A stretch of 64,000 bases of DNA, from positions 1 to 64,000 of the forward strand of contig JAJYIT010000022.1 in NCBI GenBank assembly GCA_021789975.1, written 5' to 3'. Positions 26,383 through 36,086 of this stretch are shown piece after piece (the first letter of the stretch is position 1; each line of letters opens with the position of its first letter). The notes under the pieces were generated by a model. It saw nothing but the letters and a program-made list of their open reading frames with translations. It was not told where the DNA came from and did no database searches. A program made the position numbers and the translations under genes. The DNA is from Bacteroidota bacterium. GTDB taxonomy: Bacteria; Bacteroidota; Ignavibacteria; Kryptoniales; JAKASW01.

Positions 26383-26946
26383 ATGAGAAACAAACTCTCA
26401 CTCACGTTCTTAACCGCATCGCTATTCGCACTCACATTCGCAGCTCGTCCTGCGAATGCTCAATTTGAGAACCAAAAGAACTTCCTCGGCGCTCATATTG
26501 GCTTAAGCGGGGTCGGAAGCGCATTGACCTTGGGAGCCGACTATGAACGCGGAATCACGAACGTTGGAGAAGTCGGACCTGGAATCATAGGTGTGGGCGG
26601 CCTATTTGATTATTTCAGCTACGGTTCGAGCGACTATGGCTACTCTGATGTCGGTAGCTGGACCTATATCGACTTCGGCGTAACCGGGATGTACCATTTT
26701 GTTCTGAGCGACAAAAAGTGGGATCCATTTGTTGGACTCGTCCTGGGATATGAAGTCGCAAGCTGGAAGTGGAAAGGGGAGTATTCGTACCTGAATTCGG
26801 AATATGGATACAGCCCGAGTGCGGGCGGCTTCACGCTCGGCGGGAGTGCGGGAATCAGGTACTTCTTGAGCGACAACTGGACAGCACAGGCGCGAGTAGG
26901 TTTTGGATTCTATATCCTCGCAGTCGGTGTCGATTACAAGTTCTGA
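26383..26946 (+). CDS. Outer-membrane beta-barrel protein
   Basis: A 187-residue protein with a signal peptide ending at ANAQ. The mature part alternates Gly, aromatic and polar residues in short strands and ends in VGVDYKF, with the terminal Phe usual for outer-membrane barrels. It is probably a small eight-stranded porin-like barrel. AAGGAG precedes the ATG. It is followed after 12 bases by a lipoprotein gene. Function unknown. Confidence 0.8.
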   Translation: MRNKLSLTFLTASLFALTFAARPANAQFENQKNFLGAHIGLSGVGSALTLGADYERGITNVGEVGPGIIGVGGLFDYFSYGSSDYGYSDVGSWTYIDFGVTGMYHFVLSDKKWDPFVGLVLGYEVASWKWKGEYSYLNSEYGYSPSAGGFTLGGSAGIRYFLSDNWTAQARVGFGFYILAVGVDYKF

Positions 26947-26958
26947 CCGGATTAGGAG

Positions 26959-27978
26959 GTGTGTAAGCTGATAAACTCTCAGAAAGCTTCACATTATGTC
27001 TGGTATGGCAAAAAGCTGTTGATTCTTGCGATGACCGCGGGATCTATGGTCAGTTTCTCAGGTTGCTTCGGCTATAATCAACTCGGCATCAAGCTCTTCT
27101 CGATGAGCGTTGAAGTTCGCGGCACGAACAACGCTCCGCTCGTAGGAGCTGTTGTTAGATGCAGCACCGGACAAACAGCTACCGTGGATTCTTCCGGCAT
27201 TGTAAAGCTCAGCTTTTCCGATGTGGGACCGTATTACATCTCGGTACGATATCAGGACAACATCATCGCATCTTACAATGTTTCCATGCCTTCTGACGGC
27301 GGGAAAACTCTCACTGCCAACTATGTCCCGTCTGCGGGGACTGGTGGGGGCGTAACAGCAACTCCCGGTGGCTCAGGAGCTTTTGCCATGATGGGCGCGA
27401 GGCTCTATCCGATACTGCTCCAATATGTATTCAACGCATACGGGTACAGCGTGGACCTCGCATCATATAATCCCGGCCAGTACACTGAATGGGAGATAAG
27501 CTCCGATGGTGAGAACAAATATGAAAACCGGAAAGCTTTTCTCACAAAGCTCGCTAACGGTGAGGAATGGTGGCAGGTAAGCTTCGTGTCGTCGGGCAAA
27601 GATTCGATGTTGATGGAAGTATTGTTCAGTGGGAAACAGGAGTCAGTTAGACGAATGAGACAAAGGTTCGGCAACGAGGCTCCTCGCGAAGTGCCCGTGA
27701 CAGAAGGCTGGTACACTTCGCCCATGCATCTGACTCCGGAGTCGATTGAAGGAGCAGTGGTGAAGAAGGGCGTTAGCGTTACCGTCCCTGCCGGGACATT
27801 TACCTGCGATCAGCTTGAATTCGGGGTTGCCCCTCGAATGACGTTGAGGCTGTTCCGCGCCTCGGAAATACCGGGAGGTATCGTAAAGTATGAGATGATA
27901 AACGAAGACAAGGATGTCTATTCGGCTGAGTTGAAAGGGCACGGCAGCGACGCAACAACACGGCTCGGCTCCTATTAG
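26959..27978 (+). CDS. Lipoprotein with carboxypeptidase-regulatory-like domain
   Basis: The product has a lipobox SFSGC with Cys36 (counted from the GTG), an Ig-like carboxypeptidase-regulatory-type domain (about 50-115), a Gly-rich linker and a C-terminal domain with VPAGTFTCDQLEF, as seen in DUF3108-like proteins. The start is unclear. The GTG at 26959 lies within the AGGAGGTG ribosome site, whereas a CTG at 26968 has ideal spacing and would keep the signal peptide. It belongs with the barrel gene just upstream. Confidence 0.75.
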   Translation: MCKLINSQKASHYVWYGKKLLILAMTAGSMVSFSGCFGYNQLGIKLFSMSVEVRGTNNAPLVGAVVRCSTGQTATVDSSGIVKLSFSDVGPYYISVRYQDNIIASYNVSMPSDGGKTLTANYVPSAGTGGGVTATPGGSGAFAMMGARLYPILLQYVFNAYGYSVDLASYNPGQYTEWEISSDGENKYENRKAFLTKLANGEEWWQVSFVSSGKDSMLMEVLFSGKQESVRRMRQRFGNEAPREVPVTEGWYTSPMHLTPESIEGAVVKKGVSVTVPAGTFTCDQLEFGVAPRMTLRLFRASEIPGGIVKYEMINEDKDVYSAELKGHGSDATTRLGSY

Positions 27979-28258
27979 CCGGGTAGCCCGAACGCGTACT
28001 CCAGTCTCAATGCCGGGGAGCTTTGCGGCTTGGGGTGCGCGGTCGGCATACTTCAGGTGTAACATTCCTGAAGTTACTATGGGACTCGTGGATATATTGT
28101 GGAAATGATAATAAGTGCTTGACCGCTAAGGCAAAGCTTGAGCCATGAAGTTTCCTGCAGGACAAGGAGACGTTTTCGAGGGAGTAAAGTGTCTCGTTCC
28201 TGTTTGCCTTGAATTTTCTGCATCAAAAATCCGGTGAGCTCTGATTAGATTACACTTC
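27979..28258 (+). other. Intergenic stretch without recognised features
   Basis: This stretch of 280 bases has no frame longer than about 30 codons that I would call a gene and no convincing terminator or promoter. Confidence 0.4.
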
Positions 28259-29224
28259 GTGAAAACAATCAATTGCGGAATATTCTACGAATGGGGATAT
28301 GATGACGACTTCATGTCCATCCTTTCGCGTAAATTCGAGGATAGAAACGTTAGGTATGTGATATATAAACCGGGAGATTTTCCGACGGTACTTCACGAGC
28401 TGAAAAAGAATAATTTGTCCTTCGGGTCCGTCATAGACAGAGCATCAGATGTGGATGAGAATTGTGAAGGAATAATGAGAATCCTCCAGCGGCGTGGGAC
28501 ATTTATTCTTAACGATCCGGACAGAATTTTACGTGCGTCTGACAAAGCCACGATGCATTTGGAGTTTATCACCGGAGGTCTCGATGTACCGTACACAATT
28601 ATCATTTCGCCATACAATTCGGAGCACGAGATCACACTCAGTCTAGGCGAGCTTGCAAAGTTGGGAAGGCCGTTCATAATTAAGCCTGCCAATACCACCG
28701 GCGGCGGAATTGGAGTAGTCACCGGCGCCGAGGGATTGCAGGAAGTAGTCGAAACGCGTCAGCACAACAAGGATGACAAGTATCTGATCCAGGAGAAAGT
28801 GCAGCCGCTGTTCTTCAATGGCAGAAGGGCATGGTTCAGGTCGTTCTACGTGTTTGGTAAAGTGTTGACAAGCTGGTGGGATGACCTGTCACATCTTTAT
28901 TTTGTTGTCACCGAAGAAGAAAAACAAATGCTGAGCTTGTATCCTATTGAAGAAATTGTCAGGAAGATTCATGATATTTGCGGACTCGATTTCTTTTCAA
29001 CTGAAATTGCATTGACTGCAGGAACCCGGATTTTCACCGAAGGCGTGGGTGAAGAAAAAAATCCGAAGACTGACAATCAGAAATTTGTCGTCATTGATTA
29101 TGTGAATGAGATGTGCGATATGAGACTGAAGTCGAAACACTACGATGGTGTGCCGGACGAAATTGTTTCGGAAGTTGCCGACCAAATCTCGGCAGGGATT
29201 CGTAGCCTGATCGGGCACTCATAA
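28259..29224 (+). CDS. ATP-grasp family protein
   Basis: A 321-residue cytoplasmic enzyme of the ATP-grasp superfamily, which joins a carboxylate to an amine, thiol or similar group through an acyl phosphate. The nucleotide-binding part shows RPFIIKPANTTGGGIGVV (about 139-156, Gly-rich loop), and YLIQEKVQP contributes the adenine-side residues. The substrate is unknown. The start is a GTG with a weak ribosome site. It sits alone between envelope and DNA-repair genes, so context gives no clue. RimK-like and sugar/peptide ligases are possible relatives. Confidence 0.75.
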   Translation: MKTINCGIFYEWGYDDDFMSILSRKFEDRNVRYVIYKPGDFPTVLHELKKNNLSFGSVIDRASDVDENCEGIMRILQRRGTFILNDPDRILRASDKATMHLEFITGGLDVPYTIIISPYNSEHEITLSLGELAKLGRPFIIKPANTTGGGIGVVTGAEGLQEVVETRQHNKDDKYLIQEKVQPLFFNGRRAWFRSFYVFGKVLTSWWDDLSHLYFVVTEEEKQMLSLYPIEEIVRKIHDICGLDFFSTEIALTAGTRIFTEGVGEEKNPKTDNQKFVVIDYVNEMCDMRLKSKHYDGVPDEIVSEVADQISAGIRSLIGHS

Positions 29225-29344
29225 GTTGACTTTGCCAGCTGAAAGCAAAAGATTGCTCACGGATTAACATTGATAAGAACAAGATGACCACGGATAAGTA
29301 TAACGTATTGAAATCATTGTGGCACTCATTTATCGTATATCAAT

Positions 29345-31108
29345 ATGCGTCATGGCGGCGGAGGCGCTCGAGAATCTGTTTTCATCCATGAGAATCAGTG
29401 GGGTTTCTTTTGTATCAACTTTACCGAGTTGGGACCAGTCATCAAAGATTCAGAGATAGATCGGAAAGGCATAGACTCAGTCATCTCTGTGCAAGATGCC
29501 ACCTTCTCAGTGGTAGATGTGGAGACGACCGGTTCGACTGCATATCAGGATAAGATAATTGAGTTCGCGGCGTTCAAGGTCCGTAAAGGAAAAATAGTCG
29601 ACCAATACTCCACCCTGGTCAACCCGGGGCGACACATACCGAATTTCATCCAGAACATGACCGGGATAACCGGTGAGATGACGTTCGGCGCTCCGGGCTT
29701 CGGGAGAATTGCCCGCGACATATCGCAATTCCTGGAGGGAAGCATTTTCACGGCTCATAATTCACAGTTCGATTACGGTTTCGTCAAGAACGAAATGAAG
29801 AACGTCGGGATGGATTTCGATATGCCGCAACTTTGCACGAGAAAGCTGAGCTCTCGAATGTTTCCCGACTTGCCTCGAAAAGCCCTTGACCACGTATGTC
29901 GTCACCTCGGGATAAGCATAAGCGGAAGGCATCGGGCTTATGGTGATGCTCGCGCCACAGCTCACCTCCTGATCGAGCTACTTGAATTGATTAGCGAGAG
30001 ACACGAGATAGTCGATCTCGACGAGCTGCTGCGCTTCCAGAATGTGCCGCGACGAATCGATCCCCATCGCAACCAGAATGTTTTCAAGAAGGCAATGATG
30101 ACCGTCTCGAATTCTCCTGGAGTGTACAAAGTCTTCGGCTCGGCCGGCGATATCATCTACGTCGGCAAGGCGAAAAATATAAAATTGAGAATGGCATCGT
30201 ATCTTACTGAGAATGCAAAAGATGCTGATAAGGTAAGACGGATGCTTTCAAATGCGGACCACGTGCAGTGGGAGGTTACCGCCTCGGAGCTTCATGCTTT
30301 CCTTCGCGAACTGCAACTCATCAGGGAGTTGAAGCCGAGCTTTAACTCTCTGCTTGTTCATTCCCGGAGATTTCCCTTCATTAAATTGAGTGCAGATAAG
30401 AAGTTTGATCGTCTCGATCTGGTTTATGAACTCGATGATGACGGGAGGTATTATGGCCCATTTCAAAGTTCTTACATAGCCGAACAAATACTTTACGCTG
30501 CAGACAAATATTTCAAGTTGGTTAAATGTGACGATGATTTTATCAAACCGTTCGATCCCTGTCTCTATTTTTACATCGATAGATGCTCTGCCCCTTGCAG
30601 GGGAGATATAAGTGAAGATGAATACACTCGGGAAGTTGATGCTGTTGAAGAATTTCTTTCCGGTGCGTTTGGAAAACTTACTACGGAACTACAATCCAAA
30701 CTTGACGAGCTGACCAAACGACTTGAATTTGAGAACGCTGCTGAGATACGCGACATGATGGAGGTGCTTGAGCGTACTTCTCTGCATCTGAAATTGCTGG
30801 AGGGCCCGGTCAGCAAAGTCGATTTCCTGTGCGGATGGGGAACGGAAGCAGGGTACGAACTTTATCGGGTCAAGATGGGATTGGTGACCGGACCAGTCGT
30901 GGTGACCGAAGAGCATCTCCAATCAGGAGTTGACAGCCTGCTTGCCAACACTGAGGTTGTTACAAGCGACTTCGTGCCGCTCCGTATCTTGCTGAGTTTC
31001 GCCATGGAACACCCCGCCGGTTTTTTCAGGGTAAGAACTGGAGAAATTTGCGACGGCTACAATGCTGCGAACAAGATAAAGGCTGCTGTCGGAAAGTCGG
31101 ATCCTTAG
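29345..31108 (+). CDS. DnaQ-type 3'-5' exonuclease fused to GIY-YIG / UvrC-like nuclease
   Basis: A 587-residue putative DNA-repair nuclease with two catalytic modules. The DEDDh exonuclease (about 55-215) has DVETTG, AHNSQFD and HRAYGDA. The GIY-YIG domain (about 258-340) has GVYKVFG and YVGKAKNIKLRM as in UvrC. It is followed by the four-cysteine pattern C-x10-C-x7-C-x3-C, known in UvrC as a [4Fe-4S] site, and a UVR-like helical segment (LEFENAAEIRDMMEVLE). UvrC's C-terminal RNase H and HhH domains are missing. The ATG lacks a ribosome site; a GTG near 29490 is a possible alternative start. Confidence 0.87.
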   Translation: MRHGGGGARESVFIHENQWGFFCINFTELGPVIKDSEIDRKGIDSVISVQDATFSVVDVETTGSTAYQDKIIEFAAFKVRKGKIVDQYSTLVNPGRHIPNFIQNMTGITGEMTFGAPGFGRIARDISQFLEGSIFTAHNSQFDYGFVKNEMKNVGMDFDMPQLCTRKLSSRMFPDLPRKALDHVCRHLGISISGRHRAYGDARATAHLLIELLELISERHEIVDLDELLRFQNVPRRIDPHRNQNVFKKAMMTVSNSPGVYKVFGSAGDIIYVGKAKNIKLRMASYLTENAKDADKVRRMLSNADHVQWEVTASELHAFLRELQLIRELKPSFNSLLVHSRRFPFIKLSADKKFDRLDLVYELDDDGRYYGPFQSSYIAEQILYAADKYFKLVKCDDDFIKPFDPCLYFYIDRCSAPCRGDISEDEYTREVDAVEEFLSGAFGKLTTELQSKLDELTKRLEFENAAEIRDMMEVLERTSLHLKLLEGPVSKVDFLCGWGTEAGYELYRVKMGLVTGPVVVTEEHLQSGVDSLLANTEVVTSDFVPLRILLSFAMEHPAGFFRVRTGEICDGYNAANKIKAAVGKSDP

Positions 31109-31875
31109 AGTTGATTGATGAATTCTTTGGCCCGCATGGAGTACTTTGACTTCGGATCTTTGTTAATCAATTTCTCCCATGCCGCTCGCGCCTTTGTCTT
31201 CTCCCCGAGCCTTAGATAGGACATCCCGAGCATCAAGTATGCTGCGCCTGTCTTAAAACTCTTCCGGTAGCTAAGGGTCCTTTCAAATTCTGCAATCGCG
31301 TCACGATATTTCTGTCTCGCATACGAGCATTCACCGAGCCAGTAGTGTGTGTTGCTCGCCAAAGTCGGGTCAGCATTGCTTAGGCTCAACTCTTTAAATA
31401 TTGCAGCGGCCTCGGAATATTTTCTCGAATCAAACAGTCTCAATCCCTGCTGATATTTTTCTTTGAATTCCTCAGCACCAGTGACAGTTGCCTCGCCTGG
31501 CTGTGTCCCCATCTGCGCCAGCTTCGCATCTAAGTCGCTATTGACTTGCCTCTGAACGGTCAGTTCAGAGTCCAGAGAGTGTGTCCGTTGCTGGAGATCC
31601 TGCAAGTCCTGCCACTGCTGGCTGCTTTGCCCAAGCCTGGATGTCAGATCCGCCACTTTACCATTTAGTGCCTTCTTGTCTTGCTCTAACTGCCCATTTG
31701 ATCTCTTAAGTTGAGAGTTTTCTACTTTCAGCGCTCCAATGGCTGCGGAATCGGATGCGGCCTGTCTTGATGACTCGGTCGTCTTCAGGCTCTCGCCACA
31801 GCCTCCTAGAAGAAAATTAACTCCAATCAGAACAGCCGAGACCCACACTATCCCCCATCGTCGTCCGAGTTTCAT
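31105..31875 (-). CDS. CpoB/YbgF-like lipoprotein with coiled coil and TPR
   Basis: A 256-residue lipoprotein (lipobox LLGGC, Cys26). A coiled coil spans about 40-120, and three C-terminal TPR units (about 135-256) have the YbgF pattern YQQGLRLFDSRKYSEAAAIF. CpoB/YbgF proteins work in the periplasm with the Tol-Pal system and coordinate peptidoglycan and outer-membrane growth. The lipid anchor differs from E. coli CpoB, which is soluble. No tol or pal genes lie nearby. It overlaps the convergent nuclease gene by 4 bases. Confidence 0.8.
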   Translation of the reverse strand: MKLGRRWGIVWVSAVLIGVNFLLGGCGESLKTTESSRQAASDSAAIGALKVENSQLKRSNGQLEQDKKALNGKVADLTSRLGQSSQQWQDLQDLQQRTHSLDSELTVQRQVNSDLDAKLAQMGTQPGEATVTGAEEFKEKYQQGLRLFDSRKYSEAAAIFKELSLSNADPTLASNTHYWLGECSYARQKYRDAIAEFERTLSYRKSFKTGAAYLMLGMSYLRLGEKTKARAAWEKLINKDPKSKYSMRAKEFINQL

Positions 31876-32289
31876 TTTACGTCCCTCCGGAAAGTTTGGT
31901 TGAAAATTCGAATGAAAATAGACAAGGATGTGTTAAAAGTCAAGAAAATCAACATGATTTTAAAATTGATACTGTCCTCTCATGGGCTGTTCCGTTTTCT
32001 GACATATCTGAGTCTGGGAAAACAATCAACCTGCGGGGTGCTGACCAACACGACATGTGAAAACGCGTCGATATGACCAAAAAAAAGGCTTCAAGAGAGT
32101 TGCCCGATACCATTAAGCAATCCATTCCTGCGTGCACGATGAATCATCTGCAGGTGAAGTCCGAGCGCGCTGACGTCCGAAGCCGACCTCTAATCGTAGG
32201 ATAAGCTCCTCGCAATATCGTCTGCAAATACCCCTTTCATGTGCGGCTTGGAATTAGCTTTTTTGTTCTTTCTTCAATAGATTTTTGTT
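31876..32289. promoter_or_regulatory. Divergent intergenic region with a small palindrome
   Basis: This 414-base region has no convincing gene. A perfect 7-bp inverted repeat (AAAATCA, 3-base spacer, TGATTTT) at 31945-31961 lies 70 bases upstream of the lipoprotein start and could be an operator. The rest shows no structure I can interpret. The sequence just before 32290 is T-rich. Confidence 0.3.
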
Positions 32290-35200
32290 GTGTTGAATAG
32301 GGCTGAGAAATCAATTGCCCGGCGGAGACTCCAGGCGATTCCCGAATATGAGTTTCATATATCCCGCAAGGGTAGGGACATGTTTCACGTCGACGAAAGT
32401 TTATTTGAGTACTCCGGTGATCTTGTCCTGTCGAATCTCCCAGCGGTACGATCGTTGGTGAATAAGATTAATTCGGACATGGAAGCCCGATCTAACGTCT
32501 TTAAAGGCAAAGGCCGGAGGGCTATAACAGTTGGAGAGCTGAACGGCCTTGGCCTGATGCATGAAGTTTTGCACTACGTCATAGACTTGTATGAAAAAAC
32601 GATAACCCCATCCGCCTTCGACATACTCTATCGCTCACTCGACTCTGATTTAGGAGAGGCAGTCTGCTTGAAGGGCCTCAATAACTTCCTCGACATATTT
32701 CCGCCTACGGTCGTATACCGTGGCCTGGAATCGGCAGAGGAATTTCTTTCGGGTTTTGCGGGAAGGCAGCCGAGAAAATCTTCAGTCCTGAAAGAGATGC
32801 TGTTGCTCTGGATTGAGAACAAAAACCCCGCATACGATGCAGTATCGGTGCTCATAAGTGACCTTGATTTGAAGAAGTCGTCGGCATACGAAGAAATTAT
32901 TGATGGCTCAAAGGCATACTTTGAGACGCAGCCTGGATTTGGCACGACAAAAGAGAAATTGCTGTCGATGCTTCTTGCACCTTTCATGGCACACCCAGAA
33001 TCCATAACCGATCAGCTGCGCTTCATCATCGAGAATTGGAAAGACATTATCTCAGGCTCGCCATTTTTGATGCGTCTCCTCAACGCAATAGATTTAATTA
33101 CTGAGGAGGGAAAGTATTTTCTGATGCTTGAGCAGGCAAGAGCCGAGAAGATGAGGCTACCTTCAATTAGAGGAACAGTGTCATGGGAACAGAAACGGAA
33201 TGAGTCTGCGCCCGTGCTTCGATTCGGTCGGGAAGGCACCGAGCTGGAGAGTGAGAATTTTAGCCCTGATCTTTCGTGGATGCCGAAATTGGTAATCATT
33301 GCAAAGAACATATTTGTCTGGCTAGATCAGTTGTCCCAATTGAAAGGCCGCCGAATCACACGACTTGATGAAATTCCCGATGATGAACTTGAGCTTATGT
33401 CCGAGCGCGGATTCACAGGGCTTTGGCTGATCGGAATTTGGAAGCGCAGCTACGCGTCTCAAAGAATAAAAAACCTTAACGGTAATTCTGAGGCTCTTGC
33501 CTCCGCTTACTCTCTCTCTTCGTACGATATCTCGCCGGAGCTGGGCGGCCAGGAGGCATTCGAGAACTTAAAAGCACGCGCACTCAGATTCGGCGTCAAG
33601 TTGGCGAGCGACATGGTTCCCAACCATATGGGGATCGATTCTGAATGGGTCATCAACCATCCTGATTGGTTCCTTCAATCTGATAGCACGCCGTATCGCA
33701 ACTACTCGTATACGGGTCCCGATTTAAGCAGCGACGACAGAGTCGGAGTATTTATTGAAGATGGGTACTGGAGCAAGACCGACGCAGCGGTCGTTTTCAA
33801 GAGAATTGACAGATGGACCGGGGCGGCAAAATATATATATCATGGAAACGACGGGACACACATGCCGTGGAACGATACTGCTCAGCTTGATTTCACAAAC
33901 CCCGAAGTCAGGGAAGCGGTCGTCCAGGCAATCCTTCATGTTGCCAGGATGTTTCAGATAATCAGGTTTGACGCGGCAATGGTGCTGACAAAGAAGCACT
34001 ACCAGCGACTCTGGTTTCCCGAACCCGGAACTGGAGGAGCTATTCCTTCGCGTTCGCAGTTTTCAATGACGAAGGATCAGTTCGATAGCAAGGTGCCTGT
34101 CGAGTTCTGGAGAGAAGTTGTAGACCGAGTTCAGAGGGAAGCGCCTGATACCCTCCTGCTTGCTGAGGCGTTTTGGCTTATGGAAGGCTACTTTGTAAGG
34201 ACACTTGGGATGCATCGAGTTTACAATAGTGCCTTCATGAATATGCTCAAGAAGGAGGAGAATGCAAACTACCGGCAGGTGGTGAAGAATGTTCTGGAAT
34301 ACAATCCGCAAATTCTTAAACGGTTCGTCAATTTCCAGAATAATCCTGATGAAGATACGGCAGTTGCTCAGTTCGGGAAGGATGACAAGTACTTCGGAGT
34401 GTGTGTGATGATGGCGACCATGCCCGGACTCCCGATGTTCGGACACGGTCAAATCGAGGGCTACACCGAAAAGTACGGAATGGAGTTCAGACGTGCTTTC
34501 AGGTATGAACTTCCTGACGGGGATCTGGTTTCACGTCACGAGAGAGAGATCTTTCCTCTACTAAAAAAGAGGGAGGCATTCAGCGAAGTGGAGAACTTTG
34601 TTATGTATGATTTCTTCACGAATGCCGGAAATGTCAATGAAGATGTTTTTGCCTACAGCAACCGCTTTGGAGAAAATCGAAGCTTAGTGGTATATAACAA
34701 TCGTTATGCATTTGCAGCAGGTTGGATAAGAAACTCCGTGGCGTACCGCGATGCAGGCGGTGGATTGGTGCAAAAGAAGTTGTCCGAGGGTATTGGACTT
34801 AACAGTCGTCGAGGTAGCTATCTCATTTTCCGGGATATGATCCGAGGTCTTGAGTACATACGGTCGGTGCAGGATCTGGAAGAACATGGCCTGTACGTGG
34901 AATTAGATGCGTACAAATACTTTGTCTTTATGGATTTTCGAGAAGTCGAAACAAGCGAGGCTCAACCTTATGATAGTCTGTGCGAAGCCCTGAGAGGTGC
35001 ATCTGTTCCGGATATGTCAGAAGCGCTCGAGGACTATAAACTCCGGAATGTGCACGCGGCACTTACCGAAGTAGTCAACCGCAGAAGCGTTGAGTATCTC
35101 GGTGATGGATTGGGCGAAGGTCAGTTGAAGCATGACCAGGCCGCCGTCTTCACGTCGAAAGTAGGCGGGTTTGTCCGGGCTGTCAGTGAATACGAGGGCT

Positions 35201-35856
35201 GGGAAGAATTATTGAATTCTTGGATGAACAGCCGTCTTGCGGAATATCGCGCACTTCTCTCTACTTCTCATCGCGCGGCGACCGATCCCGTTTACGGATA
35301 TCTATCAAAGATAATCGGCCATCCGGATGAACAAAAACTTCGCAGCTTCCGCGTGATATTGATGTGGATCCTGTTCCATCATATCGATCAAGCGTTTGTG
35401 AGGTTGGACGGGCAATCGCTCGACCCTATCTCGAAGTGGAGGCTCACAGCCACTATTGTGAAGATGTCGGCAGAGTTTGCTTCAGCCGGATCCATCGGCC
35501 AATATGAGGCTGCAACTTTAGATGCTCTCCTTCGTTTTACTTCCGACAAAGAGGGGAACTCTGTGGATATGGAAGGACGTATTGCCGCCGTATTGGCAGA
35601 TGAATCGGTGCGCAAGGTGATCGATTCGCATTGGTATAACGGTGTACAGTGGTTCAACAAGGAACGATTTGAGGAATTAGTATCCTACTTTATTCTGGTC
35701 AGCATCCTTTCGACAGTGGCTGATAAATCGGACTCAGCCGCGGGAGAAGGGTTGATTCAGGAAATTGGAGAACTGTTGAATACAGGTACCAGATTATTTC
35801 GTGCCGCAGCAGAGTCCGGTTATCAACTGGACTCTCTCATTAAAATTCTTAGCTAG
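32290..35856 (+). CDS. Very large GH13 (alpha-amylase family) protein
   Basis: A 1188-residue protein without a signal peptide, so probably cytoplasmic. A long N-terminal helical region (about 1-350) precedes a GH13 barrel. It shows region I DMVPNH (Asp441, His446), region II RFDAAMVLTKKH (likely nucleophile Asp561), region III LLAEAFW (likely acid Glu626) and a region IV candidate NNPDED near Asp687. A long helical C-terminal region (about 860-1188) has no family I know. The substrate may be glycogen or an alpha-glucan. The start is GTG-TTG with a poor ribosome site. A broken sugar transporter follows. Confidence 0.82.
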   Translation: MLNRAEKSIARRRLQAIPEYEFHISRKGRDMFHVDESLFEYSGDLVLSNLPAVRSLVNKINSDMEARSNVFKGKGRRAITVGELNGLGLMHEVLHYVIDLYEKTITPSAFDILYRSLDSDLGEAVCLKGLNNFLDIFPPTVVYRGLESAEEFLSGFAGRQPRKSSVLKEMLLLWIENKNPAYDAVSVLISDLDLKKSSAYEEIIDGSKAYFETQPGFGTTKEKLLSMLLAPFMAHPESITDQLRFIIENWKDIISGSPFLMRLLNAIDLITEEGKYFLMLEQARAEKMRLPSIRGTVSWEQKRNESAPVLRFGREGTELESENFSPDLSWMPKLVIIAKNIFVWLDQLSQLKGRRITRLDEIPDDELELMSERGFTGLWLIGIWKRSYASQRIKNLNGNSEALASAYSLSSYDISPELGGQEAFENLKARALRFGVKLASDMVPNHMGIDSEWVINHPDWFLQSDSTPYRNYSYTGPDLSSDDRVGVFIEDGYWSKTDAAVVFKRIDRWTGAAKYIYHGNDGTHMPWNDTAQLDFTNPEVREAVVQAILHVARMFQIIRFDAAMVLTKKHYQRLWFPEPGTGGAIPSRSQFSMTKDQFDSKVPVEFWREVVDRVQREAPDTLLLAEAFWLMEGYFVRTLGMHRVYNSAFMNMLKKEENANYRQVVKNVLEYNPQILKRFVNFQNNPDEDTAVAQFGKDDKYFGVCVMMATMPGLPMFGHGQIEGYTEKYGMEFRRAFRYELPDGDLVSRHEREIFPLLKKREAFSEVENFVMYDFFTNAGNVNEDVFAYSNRFGENRSLVVYNNRYAFAAGWIRNSVAYRDAGGGLVQKKLSEGIGLNSRRGSYLIFRDMIRGLEYIRSVQDLEEHGLYVELDAYKYFVFMDFREVETSEAQPYDSLCEALRGASVPDMSEALEDYKLRNVHAALTEVVNRRSVEYLGDGLGEGQLKHDQAAVFTSKVGGFVRAVSEYEGWEELLNSWMNSRLAEYRALLSTSHRAATDPVYGYLSKIIGHPDEQKLRSFRVILMWILFHHIDQAFVRLDGQSLDPISKWRLTATIVKMSAEFASAGSIGQYEAATLDALLRFTSDKEGNSVDMEGRIAAVLADESVRKVIDSHWYNGVQWFNKERFEELVSYFILVSILSTVADKSDSAAGEGLIQEIGELLNTGTRLFRAAAESGYQLDSLIKILS

Positions 35857-36086
35857 TCGGACTCTCGCATTCTCATAGCCTTGCTTATTCATATCGAAAG
35901 TGAAATCTTACCCGCCGTGGATCCATCTGGCGTCTCGCTGAATCTTATTCCCGGTCGAGCGGTGGCAAGTGATCGTGCTGTAAGCGACCTGTGGGATGAG
36001 GCTCAGGAGCGGATCTAGGTGGGGCGATCTAATAAAAAAGTGAAAGGGACTGTCGTGCAATCTGGAAATCTCGAATCTCCTCAGAA

